Part shown: one piece after another, positions 27,747 to 36,385 of the stretch
Position numbering within the stretch: position 1 is the first letter of the stretch
Layout: each line of letters starts with the position of its first letter
NCBI GenBank assembly: GCA_017795105.1
Contig: CP051247.1
Coordinates: 186,001 to 250,000, forward strand
Reading direction: 5' to 3'
From: Planctomycetaceae bacterium
Lineage (GTDB): Bacteria > Planctomycetota > Planctomycetia > Planctomycetales > Planctomycetaceae
DNA: 64,000 nt
Notes under the pieces: generated by a model
Database searches by the model: none
What the model was told of the DNA's origin: nothing
The model's input: the letters and a program-made list of their open reading frames with translations, nothing else
Made by a program: the position numbers and the translations under genes

Positions 27747-29120
27747 ATGTTCGACGTAAAGGATGGTTCCTTCACCAATAACGCTCGGCTGTTTGCACTC
27801 GGGCTGGTGTTGCTGAGCCTGACTGCGCTGGGGCTGACGGCGTGGATTCTCTGGGATGTGCAGGAGGAACAGGCGATCGTCAGCCAGATCATCGGCCACC
27901 TGCCCGAGAGCGATCTCGAAGCGGCCCGGGAACTTTCGGGCGATCTGAAGTTGCAAAGTCGCCTCTCAATCCTATTGGTCCTCAACATCACCGGCACGGC
28001 AATTGCCTTCGCCCTGATGCTGAGAGGCTATCTCAGCAGTGAACGGTCATTGCGGGACGTTAAGGTGATGGCCACCGATATTCTGGCCAGCATGGATGCC
28101 GGCGTGATTACGACCGATCCTGCCGGCCGGATCACGAGTATCAACCCGCGCGGGCGAGAGCTGATCGGTTCCGAGAACGGAGCGCTCGGACAGTCTCTCT
28201 CTGAGTTCGCTCCCGATCATCAGCTGTTGCATGCCATCTGCACGGAAGTCAGCCAGGGGCAGGAGTGCGTGCGAGATCGTGACTACAGCGTGAACAGTCA
28301 CGGGCATCGACAAACCTTGAGAGCCGGGTGTACGTTGCTGAAGAATCAACGGGATGAGGAAATCGGAACGGTGCTCCACGTTAGAGATGTTACCCAGAGG
28401 GCGCTGCTCGAAGAACGTTTGCGGCGAATGGAACGGTACATCGGTCTCGGATCGCTGGCGGCTGGTCTGCATCACGAGATTAAGAATCCGCTCAGTGCAC
28501 TCTCGCTCCACATCCAACTACTGAGCGAACAACTCTCCAGCCAGCAGGCCGATTCCGAGATCCAGGAATCGCTTGACGTTCTGCATACGGAGGTCAAACG
28601 GATCAACGACGTCCTTGATGGATTCCGAAACTATGCAGCAATGAACGACTTGGGACGGGCTCCCGTTGAAATCGGGGCTCTCATCGTCAAACTGATTCGG
28701 CTGCTCCGACCTCAAGCCAGTTCACAAGGCGTGGAAATTGAGACAGAAATCGCTGTCGAGAATACTCCCACGGTTCAGGCCGACTCAGTTCAGCTCGAAC
28801 AGGTCCTGTTAAACCTGGCGCTCAACGGCCTCGCGGCTATGCCCGACGGCGGGATGCTGCTGTTCCGTATGAGTCAGCAGGGGGACTTCGTCCGAATCGA
28901 CGTCTGCGACACGGGCCATGGAATCCCCGCTGAGATTTCCCACGAGATTTTCGATCCGTATTTCACTACCCGTCGCGACGGGACCGGCATGGGATTGGCC
29001 CTTTGTGATAAAATTGTCGGCCAGCATGGAGGAACGATCGAGTTCCACTCCCGCAATCTCAGCCCCGAACAGCCGGGAACCGAATTCACTGTTCTGATTC
29101 CGCTGGATGGAAAGTTATGA
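27747..29120 (+). CDS. Membrane sensor histidine kinase, NtrB-like (PAS-HisKA-HATPase)
   Basis: 457 residues. Two membrane helices (about 10-33 and 73-95) bracket a short ~40-residue outer loop rich in acidic residues. There follows a PAS domain (about 105-215, MDAGVITTDPAGRITSINP), then HisKA with AAGLHHEIKNPLSALS and HATPase with FDPYFTTRRDGTGMGLAL, the NtrB-type FDPFFTTK variant. It overlaps its response regulator by 4 bp (ATGA), so they are a cognate pair. It is divergent from dabA, which makes sensing of inorganic carbon, pH or a related membrane signal an attractive but unproven idea. Confidence 0.9.
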   Translation: MFDVKDGSFTNNARLFALGLVLLSLTALGLTAWILWDVQEEQAIVSQIIGHLPESDLEAARELSGDLKLQSRLSILLVLNITGTAIAFALMLRGYLSSERSLRDVKVMATDILASMDAGVITTDPAGRITSINPRGRELIGSENGALGQSLSEFAPDHQLLHAICTEVSQGQECVRDRDYSVNSHGHRQTLRAGCTLLKNQRDEEIGTVLHVRDVTQRALLEERLRRMERYIGLGSLAAGLHHEIKNPLSALSLHIQLLSEQLSSQQADSEIQESLDVLHTEVKRINDVLDGFRNYAAMNDLGRAPVEIGALIVKLIRLLRPQASSQGVEIETEIAVENTPTVQADSVQLEQVLLNLALNGLAAMPDGGMLLFRMSQQGDFVRIDVCDTGHGIPAEISHEIFDPYFTTRRDGTGMGLALCDKIVGQHGGTIEFHSRNLSPEQPGTEFTVLIPLDGKL

Positions 29121-30475
29121 AAGCCACCGATTTCGGCGTTCTGATCGTCGACGACGAACCGAATATTCGCTCTGGACTGGCCAAGGGGCTCGCGGCGGAA
29201 GCCGATCTGCTCGACACAGCAGGCGACGCCGATGAGGCTTTGAACAAGTTCGACACCCAGAATTTCGACCTGGTGATCGCCGATGTGCGACTCAACTCCA
29301 GTATGGACGGAATCCAGCTGGTCAAGAAGATCCTCTATTCCCGTCCGCAGACTGCAGTCATCGTCATCACCGCCCATGGGACGGTTGAAACGGCCGTCGA
29401 AGCGATGCGGGCAGGCGCTTTTGACTTCATCGCCAAGCCACTCGATTTGAATCTGGTCCGCCAGCAGGTTCGCAAAGCTCGCGAACACTACCTGCTTCGT
29501 CTCGAAAACCAGAAGCTTCGCAGCCAGCTCGCGAACGCAGGGGAGATCTCCAAGATCATCGGCGGTTGTGCGGCGATGCAGGACGTCTTCCGACAGGTCC
29601 GGCAGGTCGCCGCCACCGAGGCGACAGTGATGATCCAGGGCGAAAGTGGAACCGGCAAAGAACTCATCGCCCGCGCATTGCACGATTTGAGTGACCGCAG
29701 CGAGGGGCCATTCGTCGCGGTGAATCTTGGAGCGATGCCCGAGAGCCTGCTCGAAAGTGAACTCTTCGGACACGAGAAGGGAGCCTTTACCGGGGCGGTT
29801 CGCCAGAAACCAGGCTGTTTTGAGCAGGCTCAGGGAGGCACGCTGTTTCTCGACGAAGTCACCGAGATGACCTCCAAAAGCCAGGTCGATCTGCTCCGTG
29901 TGCTGGAATCCCGAATCTACTCGCGCGTCGGCGGAGAAGAGATGCAGCAGACCAATGCCCGCATCATCTCTGCAACGAACAAATCGGTGCAGGACCTCAT
30001 CGACGATGGAACGTTCCGCGAAGATCTCTACTATCGACTCAACGTCATCCCGATCGAGGTTCCCTCCTTACGGCAGAGAAGAGAAGACATCCCACTGCTC
30101 GTCGAACACTTCCTGCGACATTTCTGCGAACGCCATGGTCGCTCGATTCGACAGATTTCCTCCGAGGCGATGCAGGCCCTCGTGGCGGCTCACTGGCCCG
30201 GCAACGTCCGCCAGCTTCGCAATGTCATGGAACGGCTCGTCGTCACGCTCACCGACGATGTCATTCACCTGGCGGACCTGCCGCAGGAACTGTTTCCTCG
30301 ATCGTCCCGGCCCGCAGCTCCTGTCACGCTGGCCGAGTCCGTCGAGGAATGCGAACGGAATGCCATTATCAGCGCATTGGAAGCGTGCGAATATCATCGA
30401 GAGAAAACCGCCAGGCGGCTCGGTATCAGCATCCGGACCCTCCACTACAAGATGGGCCGGTACAGTCTTCATTGA
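29117..30475 (+). CDS. Sigma-54-dependent response regulator (NtrC family)
   Basis: 452 residues. Receiver (1-120) with VDDEPN and phospho-Asp56 in VIADVRL. AAA+ domain (about 145-375) with Walker A GESGTGKE, the sigma-54-contacting GAFTGA loop, Walker B GGTLFLDEV and the R-finger region. C-terminal Fis-type helix-turn-helix (EKTARRLGISIRTLHYKM). When phosphorylated, such proteins hexamerise on enhancer DNA and remodel sigma-54 RNA polymerase. The sigma-54 promoter and twin dyads in front of dabA next door are the obvious target. Its stop is 3 nt from the convergent symporter stop. Confidence 0.93.
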   Translation: MKATDFGVLIVDDEPNIRSGLAKGLAAEADLLDTAGDADEALNKFDTQNFDLVIADVRLNSSMDGIQLVKKILYSRPQTAVIVITAHGTVETAVEAMRAGAFDFIAKPLDLNLVRQQVRKAREHYLLRLENQKLRSQLANAGEISKIIGGCAAMQDVFRQVRQVAATEATVMIQGESGTGKELIARALHDLSDRSEGPFVAVNLGAMPESLLESELFGHEKGAFTGAVRQKPGCFEQAQGGTLFLDEVTEMTSKSQVDLLRVLESRIYSRVGGEEMQQTNARIISATNKSVQDLIDDGTFREDLYYRLNVIPIEVPSLRQRREDIPLLVEHFLRHFCERHGRSIRQISSEAMQALVAAHWPGNVRQLRNVMERLVVTLTDDVIHLADLPQELFPRSSRPAAPVTLAESVEECERNAIISALEACEYHREKTARRLGISIRTLHYKMGRYSLH

Positions 30476-30478
30476 ACT

Positions 30479-32143
30479 TCAACCGGCTTTGCTTCCAAGA
30501 TCTGCTGCGAACTCCCGTTTCCGTTCTTCCGGAACCGGTCGTGTGAAGCGACTGACAATTGCAAAGACAAGAACGTTGGGAACCAGCCCCCATGCCGAGG
30601 CATCCACCGGGAGGGCCGCTTTCGCCGTCGCGATCGCATTCAACAGGCTCTGACTCCCCGGAAGGCCAAGGCTGTTGACCAACGGAGGGAACAGGCTCGT
30701 AAACGCTAAAGCCCAGAGCAGTCCGAGGATCAAACCGGCACAGGCTCCCGCCTTGCTGCCTCGACGGACAAACAGAACATCCACAGTCATCGGCAACAGT
30801 TGCACACTGAAGGCGACGGCAAACAGGGCGAGTCCGACAATCATCTCCATGAATCCGGACAGCGAACTCTCTGGTCGGGCTCCTCCGATAACGATCAGGA
30901 GCGAAACAAACGTCGCCACGAGAATGACGAGACGCCCGACCCAGACGCGCTCCCGTTCCGTAGCCTGCGGTCGAAGAAACTGATCGTACACGTCACGGGT
31001 CATCAACGCGCTGAGTGCGTGCAGATTACTGTCCGCGGTACTCATCGCCGCTGCCATGATTGCAACGATGAGGATCGATGCCAGCAGAAAGCCGATCTGC
31101 TCTCCAAGCAGAGCCGGCAGCTGATCCCGCATGACGATCACCAGAATCTGATCATAGCTGCCGATCTCGTGATGAGGACCGACACCTGCCTCGGTGAACT
31201 CCAAAGGGTAGAGCACCTGTCCGCCGAGACCGACGAGCATGATGCCCAGTAGAAAACAACCGGTCAGCAGAACAATGAAGATCAACGCACTCCGCATGAG
31301 CGTTCGCCGGTCTTTGGCCGAATAGAACCTCATCCATTGAGCTGGCTGAATGATTCCTCCGATCGGCATTAGCAGGCAGACGCTCATCAGCCGGGGCAGC
31401 GTCCAGAAGCCGGTGTTTCCCGGCAGCGTGAGCGAGGATTCCGGCAAACGCGTCAATGCCTCGGCAAACCGGCTCCAGCCGCCAAGAACAGAGACCATGG
31501 CGATCCCTGCCAGCACCATTCCGGATGTCAGCAGTAAACACTGCAATGCGTCGGTCCAGGCGACGCTTCGCATTCCGCCGATCATGATATAGGCAGCCGT
31601 AATACAGGACAGGACGACCGCGCCGATCTCAAAGGAGTTGGCCGACGTTGGAAACAGCACGGCTGCCAGTTCGCCGCCCGCTTTCAGTTGCATCATCACG
31701 TACGGCATCGTGAACAGAATACCAACCAGCACGATGAGCAGGCGAAGCAACACCGGAGACTCATAGTATCGACACAGCATATCGGCCTGAGTGACATATC
31801 CACGGGCCTGTCCAGCCGCATGGATCCTCGTTCCCAGCAGGTAGATGCAGAAGCCGGCGACGGGGACATTCAGGCTGACCAGCGCGAAGACTACTCCTTC
31901 GCGGTAAACCATTCCTGGGGCTCCGAGCAGCGCGAAGGAGCTGAAGAATGTCGCCATAATCGTCAGCGACGAAACCAGCCATCCCTGCCCGCGTCCGGCC
32001 AGATAGTAGTCTTCCTCGCCCGCCTGGCTGGTTCGGTATCCGATCCAGCCGATGACCAGCAGAACCACGAGATACGCGATGAGCACAACGACCGGGATGA
32101 TTCCCATCTCCGGCGAGACGACGGCCTGAAATGCGAGTGTCAT
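30479..32143 (-). CDS. Sodium:solute symporter (SSS family)
   Basis: 554 residues with about 13 hydrophobic helices. The N-terminus has YRTSQAGEEDYYLAGRGQGW and the following TIMATFFSSFALLGAPG, typical of the SSS family Na-binding core, and FYSAKDRRTLMRSAL in mid-protein. Members import a solute such as a monocarboxylate, amino acid or sugar with Na. The preceding small DUF3311 gene overlaps by 4 bp (ATGA), a pairing typical of monocarboxylate/SSS operons. The substrate is not determinable from sequence. Confidence 0.88.
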   Translation of the reverse strand: MTLAFQAVVSPEMGIIPVVVLIAYLVVLLVIGWIGYRTSQAGEEDYYLAGRGQGWLVSSLTIMATFFSSFALLGAPGMVYREGVVFALVSLNVPVAGFCIYLLGTRIHAAGQARGYVTQADMLCRYYESPVLLRLLIVLVGILFTMPYVMMQLKAGGELAAVLFPTSANSFEIGAVVLSCITAAYIMIGGMRSVAWTDALQCLLLTSGMVLAGIAMVSVLGGWSRFAEALTRLPESSLTLPGNTGFWTLPRLMSVCLLMPIGGIIQPAQWMRFYSAKDRRTLMRSALIFIVLLTGCFLLGIMLVGLGGQVLYPLEFTEAGVGPHHEIGSYDQILVIVMRDQLPALLGEQIGFLLASILIVAIMAAAMSTADSNLHALSALMTRDVYDQFLRPQATERERVWVGRLVILVATFVSLLIVIGGARPESSLSGFMEMIVGLALFAVAFSVQLLPMTVDVLFVRRGSKAGACAGLILGLLWALAFTSLFPPLVNSLGLPGSQSLLNAIATAKAALPVDASAWGLVPNVLVFAIVSRFTRPVPEERKREFAADLGSKAG

Positions 32144-32412
32144 TCCGCCCCCCGGCGATGTGTCGGCTCTACTCCGTCGGATGCTGTGTCCACTTCATCC
32201 TTCCAGATGAAGAGGTAGGCAATCAGAGCGATCGCCACGATCACCAGATACCAGAGGATGCCCCAGGCATAGAGCAGGGGGAGTCCGAGGAAGCTGTCCG
32301 GGCGATTGACAAGCAACACGCCGGGGCCAACGCTCATCAGCATTGCGATCGCGAATAGAATGGCGAGGACACCAGAGAGTCTCGATCGATTCCGAGATCG
32401 GGGGTCGGACAT
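32140..32412 (-). CDS. DUF3311 small membrane protein, partner of SSS symporter
   Basis: 90 residues with two hydrophobic helices (about 12-33 and 45-70). The motif LLVNRPDSFLGLPLLYAW is characteristic of DUF3311, whose genes usually sit directly before an SSS-family symporter, as here (4-bp overlap). It probably assists assembly or function of the transporter in the cytoplasmic membrane. Confidence 0.8.
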   Translation of the reverse strand: MSDPRSRNRSRLSGVLAILFAIAMLMSVGPGVLLVNRPDSFLGLPLLYAWGILWYLVIVAIALIAYLFIWKDEVDTASDGVEPTHRRGAE

Positions 32413-32547
32413 TTCGCGGACCTGAATACAATGCCAACAGAACAGACGTTTTCATCATCGTACAGGTGATGTCCAAGACCAGCAATCACACGACAAGCAC
32501 ATGATCGAAACAGATCGCCTGAGCGGTCGGCGAGCTTACTGCTCGCT

Positions 32548-32575
32548 GCTCAATCGATCCTGAAACCGATTGAGC
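32548..32575. promoter_or_regulatory. Inverted repeat, putative activator site
   Basis: GCTCAATCG (32548-32556) and CGATTGAGC (32567-32575), perfect arms separated by 10 bp. It lies 22 bp upstream of the sigma-54-like element, centred near -62 of its predicted start. This dyad differs from the CTGCA-N6-TGCA pattern at dabA, so a different binding protein would be expected. Confidence 0.4.
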
Positions 32576-32597
32576 CCTGCTGGGCGTTCATCGAGAC

Positions 32598-32613
32598 TGG
32601 CATAGCGATTGCT
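32598..32613 (+). promoter_or_regulatory. Sigma-54-like promoter element upstream of glycosyltransferase
   Basis: TGGCATAGCGATTGCT matches TGGCAC-N5-TTGCW with the exact GG/GC spacing. The predicted start is about 32624, giving a leader of about 90 nt. A nine-base match of this kind is expected by chance roughly once in a window of this size, so location alone is weak support. The nearby dyad strengthens it slightly. Confidence 0.35.
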
Positions 32614-32715
32614 CAAAAGGATACGACAGAGGCAACTGCCACATCGACACGAATCAAGGGAAACGTGTCGGGGCTCGGGAGCCCGGCGGAAACACGAGAT
32701 CGTTTCGAGTGAGTC

Positions 32716-33801
32716 ATGAATATCGGAGTCAACGGGTCAGTGGAACCATTGGCGGGTTCAGAAGACGTCGAACATCTGGCGCGGGCCTACGCGATCGAAT
32801 TAAGTCATCGCGGGCATCACGTCTTCTATTTTGGAAACAATGATGTCTACAGAGTGAACGAAGATCAGTTCGCTTCTGTTGCCGACTCGCCGGGGGACGA
32901 TCCATTAGAGGCCGGTCTCAAAGACCAGCGTATTGATCTCCTCCACACCTTCGATACCGATACGAAGCTGTTCCATCGTCCTGGCTTGACCGACTGCCCC
33001 GTCGTTGTCACGCTGGCCGAGCCGCCGAGTGATAGCGACTTATTGAGCGAGATTCAGGAACAACACGATACCCGCTTCATCGCCATCTCGGATCACTATG
33101 CTGATCTATGGCAGGACAATGTCGGGCAGGCTCGAGTCATTCATCCCGGCGTCGAGACCGACTACTGGAAAAAGGACTTCCGGGCACCGACCCGCCGTGC
33201 GTTCTGGAGCGGAGAGATCCTCCCGGAGAATAATCTGCATCTGGCGATCGATGCGTCCTACGAAGCGGGGATGCCCATCGACGTGGTCGGTCCGATTGCC
33301 GATCAGGATTACTTCGAACACCACATCGCACCGCGACTCAAGACGCAGGATCATTATTTGGGTGAGTTGCTCGAAGATGAAGAGCGGGCGGTTCTTTCCC
33401 AAGCACGCGTTTGTATCGTCACCTGCCCCGAAGATCTGGCCGCCGAACTGGCGGTCGGACGTGCTTTGGCGTGCGGCATCCCGGTGGCCGCCTATGACGT
33501 GAACGGACTGAGCGATCTTATCAGTCCTGATATTGGCCGGCTCGCCCGCCCCGACAGCACAAGAGATCTCGTTCGGGCTATCCGCGAGTGCTTCTTAATC
33601 GACCGTGGTCATTGCCGCAACGCGGCGGTCAGCCGGCTTTCACTTGCTCACATGGCCCTCGAATACGAAGAGATTTACGAGGCGATGATCAAGGGCGCCT
33701 CCGAATCGGAAAACCATCGTCGCCCACCGTACTCGATCGCTGTGAACGGCAAAGGTCGCTCGAGTCAAAGGACAGCCGAACCCGTCAGTATCGATGCGTA
33801 A
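32716..33801 (+). CDS. Glycosyltransferase, GT4-like (group 1)
   Basis: 361 residues. The N-terminus has the group-1 glycosyltransferase opening (GSVEPLAGSEDVEHLARAYA, then a RGHHVFYF strand). The central part has FIAISDHYADLW and VIHPGVETDYW, the usual linker before the second Rossmann domain. The C-terminal domain has a LAAELAVGRALACGIPVAAY stretch, the region that binds the sugar nucleotide. It presumably transfers a sugar from a nucleotide donor in the cytoplasm. It is a single gene followed by a good intrinsic terminator. The C-terminal ~35 residues are basic and low in structure. Confidence 0.75.
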   Translation: MNIGVNGSVEPLAGSEDVEHLARAYAIELSHRGHHVFYFGNNDVYRVNEDQFASVADSPGDDPLEAGLKDQRIDLLHTFDTDTKLFHRPGLTDCPVVVTLAEPPSDSDLLSEIQEQHDTRFIAISDHYADLWQDNVGQARVIHPGVETDYWKKDFRAPTRRAFWSGEILPENNLHLAIDASYEAGMPIDVVGPIADQDYFEHHIAPRLKTQDHYLGELLEDEERAVLSQARVCIVTCPEDLAAELAVGRALACGIPVAAYDVNGLSDLISPDIGRLARPDSTRDLVRAIRECFLIDRGHCRNAAVSRLSLAHMALEYEEIYEAMIKGASESENHRRPPYSIAVNGKGRSSQRTAEPVSIDA

Positions 33802-33816
33802 GGAACCATGAATCGA

Positions 33817-33844
33817 GCCCGCAGCGTCCGTTGCGGGCATTTTT
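33817..33844 (+). terminator. Rho-independent terminator after glycosyltransferase
   Basis: A GC-rich 7-bp stem, GCCCGCA (33817-33823) / TGCGGGC (33832-33838), with an 8-nt loop, followed by ATTTTT. It starts 16 nt after the stop codon. Confidence 0.75.
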
Positions 33845-33845
33845 C

Positions 33846-33977
33846 ATGCGCCTGTGGATCTCGAACGCTCACGGCCTCAATCGCGATGCCGTTATCGATG
33901 TGGCTTTGCCGGTCAACTCAGGTGAACTGACCACATCGGCGCGAAACTTGCTTGACGAGATTTCCAGACACTATTGA
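33846..33977 (+). CDS. Doubtful 43-codon small ORF
   Basis: ATG to TGA frame of 43 codons between the terminator and the next SDR gene. Composition is protein-like (ends ELTTSARNLLDEISRHY), but the ATG lies directly at the end of the terminator's T-run and no Shine-Dalgarno precedes it. It could be a gene remnant or chance. No family recognised. Confidence 0.2.
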   Translation: MRLWISNAHGLNRDAVIDVALPVNSGELTTSARNLLDEISRHY

Positions 33978-33996
33978 GTCAACGATGGGAGGCACG

Positions 33997-34788
33997 ATGC
34001 AGGTCGCACTCAAAGAACAGGTCATGTGGGTCACCGGGGGAGGGCAGGGACTGGGTCGAGCAATTGCCCTCGAAGCCGCTCGTTCCGGAGCAAAGGTTGC
34101 GGTGACAGCGCTCCACTCCGAAGAGCTTAATGACGTCGTGGACACCATTGAGAAGGAAGGCGGAGAAGGACTGGCCATTGTCGGAGATGTCACCGTGCCG
34201 GAGCAAATGGAAAACGCGGTCAGGAAGATCGTGGACAAGTGGGGGAAGCTCACATCGGTCTGCGTGAATGCCGGGATCAATGGAACCTGGGCTCCCGTTG
34301 ATGAGATCTCCTTCGACGAATGGAAGAAAACAATCGATGTGAATCTGAACGGGTCCTTTCTGACTGTTCGTTACGCAGTTCCGGAAATCCGTAAAGCTGG
34401 CGGCGGCAGCATTGCCATCATCTCCTCTGTGAATGGAACCAGGATCTTCAGTAATGAAGGAGCATCCGCCTACGCTTCCAGCAAGGCGGGTCAACTTGCC
34501 TTCGGTCAGATGCTGGCGCTCGAGCTTGCTCCGTCCAAAATCCGAGTCAATGTCATCTGCCCCGGCGCCTTTGACACGGGGATTCATGAGAAGACCGAGA
34601 AACGCGATCTCGACGAGATCGAAACGCCCGTCGAGTTTCCGGAGGGGAACATCCCATTGACGCATGGCGAGATGGGCAAGCCGGAACAGGTTGGACAACT
34701 GGTCGTCTTCCTGGCCAGCGATGCGGCCGGACACATTACTGGCACGCCGGTCTGGATCGACGGAGCCGAGTCTCTGCTTCAGGGATAA
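33997..34788 (+). CDS. Short-chain dehydrogenase/reductase (SDR)
   Basis: 263 residues from the ATG at 33997, chosen because GGAGG (33988-33992) precedes it and the cofactor motif TGGGQGLG then starts near residue 12. An ATG at 33985 is in frame. Other SDR hallmarks are present: NAGIN, catalytic Ser in IISSVNG, YxxxK as YASSKAG, and ICPGAFDTGIH. The C-terminus has the classic LASDAAGHITGTPVWIDGA segment. It is a cytoplasmic NAD(P)-dependent oxidoreductase. The substrate is unknown. Confidence 0.88.
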   Translation: MQVALKEQVMWVTGGGQGLGRAIALEAARSGAKVAVTALHSEELNDVVDTIEKEGGEGLAIVGDVTVPEQMENAVRKIVDKWGKLTSVCVNAGINGTWAPVDEISFDEWKKTIDVNLNGSFLTVRYAVPEIRKAGGGSIAIISSVNGTRIFSNEGASAYASSKAGQLAFGQMLALELAPSKIRVNVICPGAFDTGIHEKTEKRDLDEIETPVEFPEGNIPLTHGEMGKPEQVGQLVVFLASDAAGHITGTPVWIDGAESLLQG

Positions 34789-34844
34789 CAAGAACGAAAG
34801 GGGATCCGCGGGTACGATCGGCGGGCTTCATCAACTGGATATTT

Positions 34845-36365
34845 ATGCCACTTTCGACACACCACTCATTCTGGATTCGCGATTCGGGGGCCAACAGCCT
34901 CCAGCTATCCCAGCGATTCGAGACACTGCAGGACGACCTCTACACGGAAGTAGCGATTGTCGGAGCAGGTATCACCGGGCTATCGACCGCTCTGGAACTC
35001 CTCGAACGTGGATACCAGGTTTCGGTCTTCGAGGCTGCGGTCATTGGAGCAGGAACAACGGGTGCAAGTACCGGCCATCTCGATGCCCACCCTGAAAACG
35101 GACCTTCAGCGTTACTGCGGACACAGAAAATAAAGGATGCCCGGGCATCCGTCCAGCTTCGACTTCGAGCGATCGACCAGATTGAAGCACGAGCGGAAGA
35201 GATCTGCGATTTCGAACGTGTTCCCGGTTGGCACTACTGTGAGACGCTGCGGGATCGCGATGCACTCCGTGCCGATTACGAACTCTGCGGCCAGCTCGGA
35301 CTCGAAGCCACTTGGCAGGAGAATCTGCCCCTCCGGCACGGTGCCTGTGGATACCGCATCCCCCGAATGGCGAGGATTAACAGCTACGCTTATCTCCAAA
35401 CGCTGGCCGACAAGGTGATCGCAGCCGGAGGCCGAATTTTCGAGAAAACCCATGCAACGATCGCTGGGGAATTTGATCGAGTCACGTTGAGAGCTGGAGG
35501 GCACGACGTTTTCAGCGATACGGTCGTCTGCGCTGTCCACAGCAACTACACCGACGTTCTACGGCTCGATCTCTTCCTTCCGGCCTACCAGTCGTATGCC
35601 CTGGTCGTTCGAGTTGAAGACGAACAACCCGATGGACTCTTTTGGGACAACCGCTCTCCGTACTACTACATCCGGCGAGTTAACGGCAACGATCCTCGTC
35701 TGCTGATGATTGGTGGAGCCGATCATCGGACAGGGACCAATCATCCTGATGTCAGCAGGAAGACCCTTCGTAAGTATGCTTCGGATCGATTTCGGGTTCA
35801 GGACGTTCTCGCGGAATGGAGTGCGGAATACTTCGATCCCGCTGATGGATTCCCGTTTATCGGACTGATCCCCCATCGAGACAATATCTGGCTGGCGGCC
35901 GGATTTCGAGGCGCCGGCCTCACTTGGGGAACGGTCGCAGGCTCGCTCATTGCTGCTCAAATCGCTGGAGAGTCAACCGAACTTGAAAACCGTCTTTCGC
36001 CGCGACGCTCCTGCCTGAGTAGCGTTCCGCGAGTCGCCTCGGAACTGCTGCCTGCGCTTTTCAGTTACGCACAACGGATCCTTCCCGCGCCTGAGGTCCA
36101 CTCGGGATCACTTGCGCCGGGAGAAGGACGGACGGGTCTGGTAGACGGCCAACACACCGCCATCTGCCGGAATCTGGAGGGATGCGAGTTCCGGCTCAAC
36201 CCGATCTGTACTCACTTCGGAGGCGTTGTTTGCTGGAACCAGGCCGCGCAAACCTGGGACTGCCCGGTTCATGGTGGCCGATTCTCCGCGGAGGGGACGC
36301 GGCTTTATGGTCCGCCCCCCACCGATCTCACAACCCGTTCACCTCCCAGGCCTCACTCCGACTAA
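34845..36365 (+). CDS. FAD-dependent oxidoreductase with C-terminal Rieske [2Fe-2S] domain
   Basis: 506 residues. The N-terminal DAO-type FAD domain has the dinucleotide fold VAIVGAGITGLSTALELLER and a GASTGHLDAHPENG segment. A FAD-binding end motif (LAAGFRGAGLTWGTVAGSLI) lies near residue 360. The C-terminal ~100 residues form a Rieske domain with the ligand pairs CTH and CPVH (CTHFGGVVCW ... DCPVHGGRF). Such fusions pass electrons between flavin and an iron-sulfur centre, and many are annotated as glycine-oxidase-like proteins of unknown substrate. The SDR 56 bp upstream and topoisomerase behind it are co-directional. Confidence 0.88.
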   Translation: MPLSTHHSFWIRDSGANSLQLSQRFETLQDDLYTEVAIVGAGITGLSTALELLERGYQVSVFEAAVIGAGTTGASTGHLDAHPENGPSALLRTQKIKDARASVQLRLRAIDQIEARAEEICDFERVPGWHYCETLRDRDALRADYELCGQLGLEATWQENLPLRHGACGYRIPRMARINSYAYLQTLADKVIAAGGRIFEKTHATIAGEFDRVTLRAGGHDVFSDTVVCAVHSNYTDVLRLDLFLPAYQSYALVVRVEDEQPDGLFWDNRSPYYYIRRVNGNDPRLLMIGGADHRTGTNHPDVSRKTLRKYASDRFRVQDVLAEWSAEYFDPADGFPFIGLIPHRDNIWLAAGFRGAGLTWGTVAGSLIAAQIAGESTELENRLSPRRSCLSSVPRVASELLPALFSYAQRILPAPEVHSGSLAPGEGRTGLVDGQHTAICRNLEGCEFRLNPICTHFGGVVCWNQAAQTWDCPVHGGRFSAEGTRLYGPPPTDLTTRSPPRPHSD

Positions 36366-36385
36366 CCGCTGTGGAATCCGACAAC

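Larger units (their letters stand above)
32413..32715. other. Divergent intergenic region with inverted repeat and sigma-54-like site
   Basis: A 303-bp non-coding gap between the DUF3311 gene (minus) and the glycosyltransferase (plus). It holds a perfect 9-bp inverted repeat (32548-32575) and a sigma-54-like element (32598-32613) pointing to the glycosyltransferase. Nothing else was recognised. Confidence 0.55.
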
